Assembly (NCBI GenBank): GCA_017614655.1
Contig: JAGABO010000019.1
Coordinates: 1-16,167, forward strand
From: Treponema sp.
GTDB lineage: Bacteria > Spirochaetota > Spirochaetia > Treponematales > Treponemataceae
DNA length: 16,167 nt
Reading direction: 5' to 3'
Made by a program: the position numbers and the translations under genes. Positions 6,312-13,099 of this stretch are shown here, piece after piece. Numbering within the stretch: the first letter of the stretch is position 1; the number at the start of each line of letters is the position of its first letter. A model generated the notes under the pieces. The model was given only the letters and a program-made list of their open reading frames with translations, did not search any database and was not told the DNA's origin.

Positions 6312-8729
6312 ATGAGTGATTATCTTGACGCCAATAACGAAGAACTTCTCAAAGATTTTTTTGCCGAAGCTGAACAGCAGGTAGACAGTCTTGAGAGTAA
6401 TATTCTTGTCATCGAGAACGACCCTACTAATCATGATGCTATCGATGAAATTTTCCGTGCAGCACATACCCTTAAGGGAGGCGCTGCAACTGTAGAGATG
6501 GCTGAACTTGCAGAATTCTGTCATGATGTAGAGGATCTTCTTGATGCTCTGCGCGGCGGTCTTGTAGATGTTTCAGAGCCTATCGTTGATGTTCTTCTTA
6601 CTTCCATAGATACAATCAAGGGAATGCTTGAAGCCCGCTCAAACGGAACTATTTATCAGGATGATATTACTCCGCTTATAAAGAGTATAAAATCCTATAT
6701 TCCGGCAAAGGGAGAGAAAAAGAAGAAAGCAGCTGCTCCAAAAGTAGAGGCAGTCGAAAAGAAACCGGAACCAAAGCCAGTTGTTAAGGAAGCGCCTTCT
6801 TCCGCACAGTCTGCTGCTCCTGTTTCTTCCGGTACAATGCTGCCTGTTCCTCCTCTTTCAGAAGCTGAATATAACGAACTTAAGGAGGCTTGTGTCGAAG
6901 AGCAGGCTCTCTGGAGTGTAAACGTTACTTTTGATGAAACAAATCCGATGAACAGTGTCGGTGGAATTCAGGTTTTTGCAGCCCTTAAAAATGTCGGTAC
7001 CGTTCTGAAGACAGTACCGGATTTTGAAGCTCTTTACGAAGATGAATTTCATCAGCAGGTTATTTACTATATCTCTTCGGCTTCTACTGCAGCAGAAATC
7101 GAGGATATTGCATTCCTGAATGATGTTACGCTTGGTGTTGATGCCCGTAAGGTTGATTCACCGTTTGCCGTTCAGGAAGAAGAAGCTGTTCCACAGCAGC
7201 AGATTTTTGTTCCGGTTCAGGATGAAAAGGAAGAAGCTTCCTCTGAAGAACATTTCTCTGTTCCTGCAGAAAAGAATGTTCAGTCGGCAAAGACCAGTGC
7301 TCCTCAGCAGGCTGCGCATACGGCGGCTCAGACGGGTTCAATACTCCGCGTAGATTCAAAGCGCGTAGATAACCTTCTTAACCTTGTTTCGGAAACTGTT
7401 ATTACTAAGGCTGCATTCAATCAGAACGGACTTCAGCTTGCAGACCTTCAGGTAAAACTTCAGGCTCTTAATGTTCAGTATAAAGAAAAATACCGCCAGC
7501 TTACGGAGTTTATTCCCAAGATGTACGAGAATCTGCAGAAGGGAACTCCTCTTAAGGACGTAAAGCAGCAGTTTATTGATCAGTACGGCAAGATGGCAGG
7601 CTGGTTCGATTCATTTGAATCAGAATTCAAGTCGTCATCAACAAAATACAGGGCTACAACTCAGAATCTCGGACGCATTTCCGGTGAACTTCAGGAAGGC
7701 GTAATGAAAATCCGAATGGTTCCGATCGGTACAATCTTTAACCGTTTCCCGCGTGTTGTGCGTGATTTAAGCCGTGATTTAGGCCGTAAGATAAACCTTA
7801 TTATCGAAGGTGAAGATACGGAACTCGACAAAACAGTTGTAGATGATCTTCTTGATCCTATCATGCACTGTATAAGAAACTCCGTAGATCATGGAATTGA
7901 ACCCCCGGATGTTCGTAAGTCTCTTGGAAAAGACGAAACGGGAACCGTTATTCTCCGTGCTGCAAACGAAGGTAACATGATTGTTATTGACGTTATTGAT
8001 GACGGTGAAGGTATTAACGTAGAAAAAGTAAAAGAGAAGGCTATAAAGAAAGGACTTATTTCTCCGAATAAGCAGATTTCTAATCAGGACGCATTTAACC
8101 TTATTTTCCTTCCGGGCTTCTCTACTAGCGATAAAATTTCAAATGTATCCGGACGCGGTGTAGGTCTTGATGTTGTAAAGACCATGATAGAAAAACTTAA
8201 GGGAACAATCACTGTTACCAGCGAAAAGAACAAGGGTTCCAGGTTTTCAATCAGACTTCCGCTTACACTTGCAATTATTCAGGGACTTCTGGTACGTGTC
8301 GGAAAAGAAGTTTATTCAATTCCGATTTCGAATGTTATCGAAAGTCAGCGCGTAAAGCTTGATACAATCAACACAATCGACAACTATGAGGTTCTTAATG
8401 TGCGCAACGAGGTTATTTCCATACTGCGCCTGAACCGCCTGTTTAACATAAAAAAATCGGACGAGGGCGAATTCTGCTTTATTGTTATAGTGGGTTCTCA
8501 GGAAAAGAAAATCGGTGTCATGGTTGATGCCCTGATTGGTGAAGAGGATGTTGTTATTAAGCCTCTGCATGATCAGTTTACTTCTTCTCCTGGAATTGCC
8601 GGTGCTTCCATACTTGGTGACGGTTCTGTTTCTCTCATTATTGACGTAAGTCAGCTTTTGGATTTGGGCGTAAAGCTTGAGCTTAGTGCCCAACAGCAAC
8701 GTGAAGAAGCAATTAAAAACTCGCTCTAA
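6312..8729 (+). CDS. cheA: Chemotaxis histidine kinase CheA
   Basis: This 805-residue kinase phosphorylates itself and passes the phosphate to CheY in response to chemoreceptors. Domains: P1 Hpt (about 5-125) with the phosphorylated His in AAHTLKGGA (H52); an Ala/Lys/Pro-rich linker (133-180); a single P2 CheY-binding domain (about 185-285); a second linker (286-343); P3 dimerisation (about 345-465); P4 ATPase with N box HCIRNSVDHGIE (519-530), G1 DDGEGI (563-568), F-region LPGFSTSD (600-607) and G2 GRGVGL (614-619); and the P5 CheW-like domain (about 650-790). P3 is about 50 residues longer than in well-studied CheA proteins, with extra helical sequence at about 375-440. This is the enlarged form reported for Treponema denticola CheA. 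No Shine-Dalgarno precedes the ATG, and the promoter places the RNA start at or next to it. Confidence 0.97.
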   Translation: MSDYLDANNEELLKDFFAEAEQQVDSLESNILVIENDPTNHDAIDEIFRAAHTLKGGAATVEMAELAEFCHDVEDLLDALRGGLVDVSEPIVDVLLTSIDTIKGMLEARSNGTIYQDDITPLIKSIKSYIPAKGEKKKKAAAPKVEAVEKKPEPKPVVKEAPSSAQSAAPVSSGTMLPVPPLSEAEYNELKEACVEEQALWSVNVTFDETNPMNSVGGIQVFAALKNVGTVLKTVPDFEALYEDEFHQQVIYYISSASTAAEIEDIAFLNDVTLGVDARKVDSPFAVQEEEAVPQQQIFVPVQDEKEEASSEEHFSVPAEKNVQSAKTSAPQQAAHTAAQTGSILRVDSKRVDNLLNLVSETVITKAAFNQNGLQLADLQVKLQALNVQYKEKYRQLTEFIPKMYENLQKGTPLKDVKQQFIDQYGKMAGWFDSFESEFKSSSTKYRATTQNLGRISGELQEGVMKIRMVPIGTIFNRFPRVVRDLSRDLGRKINLIIEGEDTELDKTVVDDLLDPIMHCIRNSVDHGIEPPDVRKSLGKDETGTVILRAANEGNMIVIDVIDDGEGINVEKVKEKAIKKGLISPNKQISNQDAFNLIFLPGFSTSDKISNVSGRGVGLDVVKTMIEKLKGTITVTSEKNKGSRFSIRLPLTLAIIQGLLVRVGKEVYSIPISNVIESQRVKLDTINTIDNYEVLNVRNEVISILRLNRLFNIKKSDEGEFCFIVIVGSQEKKIGVMVDALIGEEDVVIKPLHDQFTSSPGIAGASILGDGSVSLIIDVSQLLDLGVKLELSAQQQREEAIKNSL

Positions 8730-8739
8730 GGAAAGGTAA

Positions 8740-10173
8740 ATGGCAACGATTAACGACAAACTTAGCATTCTTGCAGGTACAACTGAATCTTCTCAGGCAC
8801 TCACTACGGATCAGTTGAATGAGGAAAAGAGAAAGGTTGCTGCCGTTGATTACAAGATGGTAACTTTTTCTCTGAGCGGCAAAGATTATGCCATCGATAT
8901 CATGAGGATAAAGGAAATTGCAAAGGCGGGACGCTTTACTTATGTTCCGAATACGCTTCCTTTTGTCATAGGTGTTTACAATCTTCGTGGTGATATCATT
9001 CCGATAATTGATTTAAGGCTTTTCTTTAACATAGAAGTTCCTGAACGTGAAGACAACACTTTGGAAAATATGCTGATTATAACCACCGGAGACCAGATCT
9101 TTGGAGTTGTTGTTGATGTAATAGACAAGGTTGTCGGAATTCAGAAATCTTCGATTCAGCCTCCTCATCCGCTTTTCGGTGACATAAACATTAAATATAT
9201 TTACGGTGTTGTAGAGGCAGAAAAGCGCCTGTATGTTCTTCTTGATGTTGACAGGATTTTCGGCATGCGTTCTCCGGAAGAGGAGCGTAAACTTGCAGAA
9301 AATGCCATGAATCAGATGAAGATGAGGCAGGCAGCCGCAATAGCCGCAGAACAGCAGCGCGAAAGTTCAAAAGCTGCCGGCGGAAAAAATAAGGCTACAG
9401 AGAAGAAGCCGGCCGAAGAGCCTGTTAAAAATAAAGAAGAAAATTCTGACCTTAATTTTGTTGCTGATTCACTTAATAACTTCAGAAAGTTTGTGGTTTC
9501 TCCTGTAAATGAAGAGTGGGTTAAAAACCGCTACAAGGAATGGTCAAAGGAAAGAGGTGCAGAGCGGACTCAGCTGCAGTCAGAAGCAGATGCAGATCTT
9601 TTCCTGAATACCTTTTATTCTGAATGTTCATCTGCCTGGTGGACGGAAGAGTTTGCTTCTAAGATAGAAAAAGCACTTCCCGATAATTCGGCAAAAAATA
9701 TTGTTGTATGGAATCCGGGCTGCGGAAAAGGATACGAAAGTTATTCGCTTGCATGTATCTTAAAGAAACGCTATCCGGATGCAAAAATCAGGATATACAG
9801 TCACGATGTTGATCTTCTTAATATTTCTAATGCGCCTCTTATGATGATTTCGGATAAGGCTGCGTCGGACTGGTATGAACCTTTTGTAACAAAAACAGTC
9901 AGCGGTGATTTTACATTTACTAAAGAGATAAAAGATAGTATAATGTTTGAGTACCACAACTGTGTTAATGCTAATAATCTGCCGCCTATCGACATTGTTT
10001 TTGCAAGAGATCTGCTTTCGTTCCTTCCTGAAGTTTCTCAAAACACTCTGCTTACGGAATTCGGCGAGAAATTAAAAGGAAACGGCGTTATATTTGCAGG
10101 CGCCAACGAAAGAATTCAACTTCCCGGATGGACATTAAAGGATTCTTCCGGAGTTGCAGTTTACATGAAATGA
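8740..10173 (+). CDS. cheW: CheW-CheR-like fusion scaffold protein
   Basis: This 477-residue protein has two parts. Residues about 36-178 are a CheW domain (MVTFSLSGKDYAIDIMRIKEI, IPIIDLR, KYIYGVVEAEKRLYVLLDVDRIF), the adaptor that joins CheA to receptors. A charged, Ala/Lys/Glu-rich linker (about 178-240) leads to a CheR-like domain (about 285-475). The latter keeps the methyltransferase layout: VVWNPGCGKGYESYSLA (323-339) for the usual W-x-A-x-CS-x-GEEPYS, YSHDVD (353-358) for ATDID, IVFARDLLSFLP (419-430) for FCRNVLIYF, and a closing glycine-rich strand. Several SAM-pocket residues differ, so enzyme activity is doubtful. In T. denticola a protein of this type is known to be needed for ordered receptor arrays. 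SD AAGGA (8728-8732) overlaps the cheA stop; the genes are 10 nt apart. Confidence 0.93.
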   Translation: MATINDKLSILAGTTESSQALTTDQLNEEKRKVAAVDYKMVTFSLSGKDYAIDIMRIKEIAKAGRFTYVPNTLPFVIGVYNLRGDIIPIIDLRLFFNIEVPEREDNTLENMLIITTGDQIFGVVVDVIDKVVGIQKSSIQPPHPLFGDINIKYIYGVVEAEKRLYVLLDVDRIFGMRSPEEERKLAENAMNQMKMRQAAAIAAEQQRESSKAAGGKNKATEKKPAEEPVKNKEENSDLNFVADSLNNFRKFVVSPVNEEWVKNRYKEWSKERGAERTQLQSEADADLFLNTFYSECSSAWWTEEFASKIEKALPDNSAKNIVVWNPGCGKGYESYSLACILKKRYPDAKIRIYSHDVDLLNISNAPLMMISDKAASDWYEPFVTKTVSGDFTFTKEIKDSIMFEYHNCVNANNLPPIDIVFARDLLSFLPEVSQNTLLTEFGEKLKGNGVIFAGANERIQLPGWTLKDSSGVAVYMK

Positions 10174-10227
10174 GGGGAATCTAGGAGAGAGATTTGATTC
10201 TTCTACCGGAAACCCAGAAATGCTTAG

Positions 10228-10251
10228 TATAATGGTCCAGGGGGATTGTGA
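10228..10251 (+). promoter_or_regulatory. Possible internal -10 box and RBS before cheX
   Basis: The 78-nt gap before cheX is the longest in the operon. It contains a perfect TATAAT (10228-10233), but no recognisable -35 lies 16-18 nt upstream. A G-rich ribosome site AGGGGGA (10239-10245) lies 6 nt before the cheX ATG. An internal promoter for cheX-cheY is possible but weakly supported. Confidence 0.3.
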
Positions 10252-10734
10252 ATGAGAGTAGAGTACATTAACCCATTTGTAGAAACGTCCTATAAGGTTC
10301 TTAAGGAAGTTTTAGGTGGTGCGGATGTAAAACGTGGAGACTTGTATCTAAAATCAACAGCGATGCCTGTTATGGGTGTTGCAGCTCTTGTTGGTTTGGC
10401 CGGCGATGTAGAAGGTCGTGTTCTTTTTGACATGACTTACGAAACTGCCCTTAACATAGCCTCTGCTATGAATATGGAAAAACTTGCCGAATTTGATGAT
10501 TTGGCAAAGGCTACAATCAGTGAACTTGCAAACCTGATTACTGCTCAGGCTGTAACAAAGCTTCATGAGCTTGGCTTTAAGTTTGACCTGACACCGCCGA
10601 CTCTCTTTGCCGGAGAGAAGATGGAAATCGCAGCTTTGGGTGGCACAGATCAGAGTGTAGAAGCTTTGATTGTTCCGCTTGTTACAGATTGCGGAAAAAT
10701 AGAAGTCAACGTCGCTATTCGCGAGCGTACATAA
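10252..10734 (+). CDS. cheX: CheY-P phosphatase CheX
   Basis: This 160-residue protein matches CheX, which removes phosphate from CheY-P to end the signal; many spirochaetes use it in place of CheZ. The catalytic E-x-x-N pair of the family is visible in SELANLITAQAV, at E91 and N94. The N-terminus (INPFVETSYKVLKEVLG) and the segment GLAGDVEGRVLFDMTYETALNIASAM are also typical. It lies immediately before cheY, its substrate's gene, with 13 nt between stop and start. CheX usually acts as a dimer built by strand exchange; that is family knowledge and not visible here. Confidence 0.94.
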   Translation: MRVEYINPFVETSYKVLKEVLGGADVKRGDLYLKSTAMPVMGVAALVGLAGDVEGRVLFDMTYETALNIASAMNMEKLAEFDDLAKATISELANLITAQAVTKLHELGFKFDLTPPTLFAGEKMEIAALGGTDQSVEALIVPLVTDCGKIEVNVAIRERT

Positions 10735-10747
10735 AGGAGTACAGAAG

Positions 10748-11182
10748 ATGAAGACCAGAGAAGATTTTCCTTCGATTAACGAGCGTCCGCCAGAGGGTGT
10801 AAAACTTGACGGCACAAAATTCCGCGTCCTTGTAGTTGATGATTCTATGTTCGTTGCAAAACAGCTTACTCAGATTCTTTCAAGCGACGGCTACGAAATT
10901 GTTGCAACTGCTCAGGATGGAAAAGACGGCGTTGATAAGTACAAGGAACTCTGCCCGAACGTAGACCTTGTTACTATGGATATCACAATGCCGCGCATGG
11001 ACGGAATCACTGCTCTTGAACAGATTATGGCTTTCGATAAGAATGCCCGCGTTGTAATGGTAAGTGCACTTGGAAAAGAGGAACTCGTAAAGAAGTCCCT
11101 TCTTAGCGGTGCAAAGAATTACATCGTTAAACCTCTTGACCGCAAGAAGGTTCTTGAGCGTATTGCTGCTGCTCTAAAATAG
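10748..11182 (+). CDS. cheY: Chemotaxis response regulator CheY
   Basis: This 144-residue single receiver domain is phosphorylated by CheA and, when phosphorylated, acts on the flagellar switch. Key residues are the acidic pair D31-D32 (VLVVDDS), the phosphorylation site D78 in VTMDITMPRMDG, the switch S106 in VMVSALGK (Ser instead of the common Thr), the aromatic switch Y125 and K128 in NYIVKPLDRKK. About 24 residues precede the first beta-strand, longer than the roughly 120-residue enteric CheY. The start is supported by AGGAG (10735-10739) 8 nt upstream, directly after the cheX stop, and the next in-frame Met is inside the receiver fold. It is the last gene of the operon. Confidence 0.96.
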   Translation: MKTREDFPSINERPPEGVKLDGTKFRVLVVDDSMFVAKQLTQILSSDGYEIVATAQDGKDGVDKYKELCPNVDLVTMDITMPRMDGITALEQIMAFDKNARVVMVSALGKEELVKKSLLSGAKNYIVKPLDRKKVLERIAAALK

Positions 11183-11203
11183 TGTTTACGTCACTAAATA
11201 AAT

Positions 11204-11243
11204 TCCCGGGTGCTGCCTATGGTATCCGGGATATTCTTGTTTT
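11204..11243 (+). terminator. Weak hairpin after cheY
   Basis: A 6-bp stem TCCCGG (11204-11209) / CCGGGA (11226-11231) encloses a 16-nt loop and is followed by a broken T-rich stretch (TATTCTTGTTTT). It could end the chemotaxis transcript, though the loop is long and the T-run interrupted. It also lies in the leader of the next gene, so read-through is possible. Confidence 0.35.
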
Positions 11244-11257
11244 AAAGGAGGCATTAT

Positions 11258-11863
11258 ATGGTTGATTCAAAAATTATCCTTGAAGCTGTAGGTTATATCG
11301 GATCTGCGTTTGTTGTTATTTCGATGCTTATGACATCGGTTGTTAAGTTAAGGCTTATAAATGCGGCAGGAAGCGTAATTTCTATTATCTATGCAGCAAT
11401 TGTGGGTGCTTATCCTCTGGCAGTTATGAATTTCTGTCTGGTTATTATAAATACAGTAAACCTCATTAAACTTTTTAAGAGCAAGAAGGACTATTCGATT
11501 ATAAAAGTAACTTCCGGTGATGCTTACCTTAAATACTTTATTGATTCATACAGGGATGATATTGCTTCTTTTTTCCCTGACGCAGATATTTATGCTTCAT
11601 ATCCGGATTCCTATATTATCTGCAGGGGAAGCGAAAGTGTCGGCATTATGCTTGGAAAAGAAAAGGATGGAACAGTTGAAGTACGTGTTGATTACGCTAC
11701 TCCAATGTACCGTGACTGTTCTGTCGGTAAATTCCTTTATTCTGCACTTTCACGTTCCGGTGTAAGAAAACTGTCTGTAAATTCTCCTTCGGAAATGCAC
11801 AAAGTTTATTTAAAGAAGATGGGCTTTATTAACTCAGGAATTGCATACGAAAAACTTCTTTAG
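11258..11863 (+). CDS. YgjV-like membrane protein with C-terminal GNAT-like domain
   Basis: This 201-residue protein has two parts. Residues 1-75 hold three likely membrane helices (about 7-27, 33-50, 51-72), with a pattern (VGYIGSAFVVISMLMTS, LRLINAAGSVISIIYAAI) resembling the YgjV/Imp-YgjV family of inner-membrane proteins of unknown function. Residues about 80-201 are soluble and look like a GNAT acetyltransferase: a beta region EVRVDYATPMYRD, then a helix start at RDCSVGKFLYSAL where R-x-x-G-x-G would be expected (here R-x-x-S-x-G), and YLKKMGFINSGIAYEKLL, typical of the GNAT C-terminus. The acceptor is unknown, and the altered acetyl-CoA loop leaves activity uncertain. The start has an excellent SD, AAAGGAGG (11244-11251). 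It lies 75 nt after cheY on the same strand but is probably not part of the chemotaxis system. Confidence 0.65.
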   Translation: MVDSKIILEAVGYIGSAFVVISMLMTSVVKLRLINAAGSVISIIYAAIVGAYPLAVMNFCLVIINTVNLIKLFKSKKDYSIIKVTSGDAYLKYFIDSYRDDIASFFPDADIYASYPDSYIICRGSESVGIMLGKEKDGTVEVRVDYATPMYRDCSVGKFLYSALSRSGVRKLSVNSPSEMHKVYLKKMGFINSGIAYEKLL

Positions 11864-11871
11864 AAAGAGTT

Positions 11872-11937
11872 AAAAAAAATCCGAAAACTAAGGAATCAGA
11901 TTCATGAACTATAAGTTTAATTTCCTTAGTTTTCGGA
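11872..11937 (-). terminator. Strong rho-independent terminator for the minus-strand unit
   Basis: A perfect 16-bp stem pairs 11880-11895 with 11922-11937 around a 26-nt loop. On the minus strand it is followed by eight T (complement of the A-run 11872-11879), so it should end transcription coming from the lipoprotein gene, whose stop is 29 nt away. On the plus strand there is no good T-run after the stem, so its effect on the YgjV-like gene transcript is less clear, although the stem would protect that RNA's 3' end. Confidence 0.75.
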
Positions 11938-11965
11938 ATCAGCATTTTGAAAATATCCGGATATT

Positions 11966-13081
11966 TTACTGACTGTTTCCAGATTTCTTTGTAATCTTTT
12001 TAAGCCATGAAGAGAACTCCGTTCCGCTTACTTCTTTTTCGGGTCGGAATGATTCTCCGTCTTCGAGATTTATGATTTCTTTTTCGATACATCCGAGTAC
12101 AGCATCAAAATCTTCTGAATAAGTTTCGACATCATTTACAGGAGATGGAAGATTATTTTTTCTGTAAAAGTCTGAATATTTTGTTTTTCCGTTTTCATCT
12201 GATACAAGATTCCAGAGAAATCGTGCTCCGATTATTCTGTCGGCTTTTGAGTCTTTTGTAATTTTCTGTTCGCCTTCTCCGGATGCAGCTTCAAACAGTC
12301 TGTTTGTTTCTGCTTTAGAAAACAGTTCCCTCTCGGAAAGTTTTTTACCTTTAGTTATTTCATCAAGCAGGCCGGAAAGATCCTGCGAAAGAAGAAGCAT
12401 CTGTCCTGCTGTAAGTGACGGCTTTTTTAAAAGTTCTACAGTTGCTTTTGATTCTGTAGAAAAGTCATGATCCTTTGAAGCGATGGCTGCATCACGTACT
12501 TCTCCGTAATTATTGGCATAGAATTCCGGAAGATGAAGAAATGCTTCTTCAAACTTTGCAGCACTTTTTGCAAACTTTCCTTCGTGGTAGAGAATAACTG
12601 CGTGTTCAAGAATAAGAAGTCCGTTTTCGTTGCTTCCTGATATTACGTCTTCATCAGTAATGTCTTTTATAATGCCAAGCCTGCTTCCGAGAATGAGGGT
12701 CTGCGAATCACCTTTTGATTCTTCCAGCGAAAGATTGTAGTTTTTCTTTGCTTCTCCGGTTTTTCCTTTTATAAGGAGAAGCCTTCCTTTCTGTGCATAA
12801 AGACGTGCAGCAATTGCTTTGTTCATACCCAGATTCTGGAGACTGTCGTCTATATTTTTAATAAGCCTGTCGCATTCCTTATAGAGATCTTTTTTATCCA
12901 TTGTTCCCATGATGTCTTTTGCATCAATAAAGGAAATGTATTTTTCTGTGTAACCGATCTCTTCTGTCTGAACCTGAGCATCCGTAGACATGATCACGTC
13001 ATTCTGAAGTGTGCGGCATGAAAAGAAAAGACATGCTGCAGAAATAAGTACAAGATTTTTCTTTAAACTGAATAACTTCAT
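11966..13081 (-). CDS. Putative lipoprotein with TPR-like repeats
   Basis: This 371-residue protein has a lipoprotein signal peptide: MKLFSLKKN, hydrophobic VLISAACLFF, then S-C with the probable lipidated Cys at residue 22. After it come helical segments like tetratricopeptide repeats, best at about 92-123 (ARLYAQKGRLLLIKGKTGEA) and 154-187 (LLILEHAVILYHEGKFAKSA). The C-terminal half (200-371) is charged and helical without a family I recognise. SD GGAGG (13093-13089) lies 7 nt before the ATG. The gene follows the large propeller gene by 18 nt and is closed by a strong terminator, so the two are almost certainly co-transcribed. It is probably a membrane-anchored periplasmic scaffold; no function can be assigned. 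Confidence 0.8.
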   Translation of the reverse strand: MKLFSLKKNLVLISAACLFFSCRTLQNDVIMSTDAQVQTEEIGYTEKYISFIDAKDIMGTMDKKDLYKECDRLIKNIDDSLQNLGMNKAIAARLYAQKGRLLLIKGKTGEAKKNYNLSLEESKGDSQTLILGSRLGIIKDITDEDVISGSNENGLLILEHAVILYHEGKFAKSAAKFEEAFLHLPEFYANNYGEVRDAAIASKDHDFSTESKATVELLKKPSLTAGQMLLLSQDLSGLLDEITKGKKLSERELFSKAETNRLFEAASGEGEQKITKDSKADRIIGARFLWNLVSDENGKTKYSDFYRKNNLPSPVNDVETYSEDFDAVLGCIEKEIINLEDGESFRPEKEVSGTEFSSWLKKITKKSGNSQ

Positions 13082-13099
13082 TTTTTATCCTCCGTCTGA

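Noticed and set aside
8316..8768. 150-codon minus-strand frame over the end of cheA
   Set aside because: It lies wholly over conserved cheA P5 sequence and the cheW start, has no ribosome site, and gives no recognisable protein; it is a shadow of cheA.
10194..10233. TTGATT plus TATAAT as a full promoter before cheX
   Set aside because: The spacing is about 28 nt, far outside the 16-18 nt range; only the -10 box is reported.
10354..10815. 153-codon minus-strand frame over cheX
   Set aside because: It is antisense to a clear CheX and the start of CheY, is Cys/Ser/Lys-rich and shows no domain.
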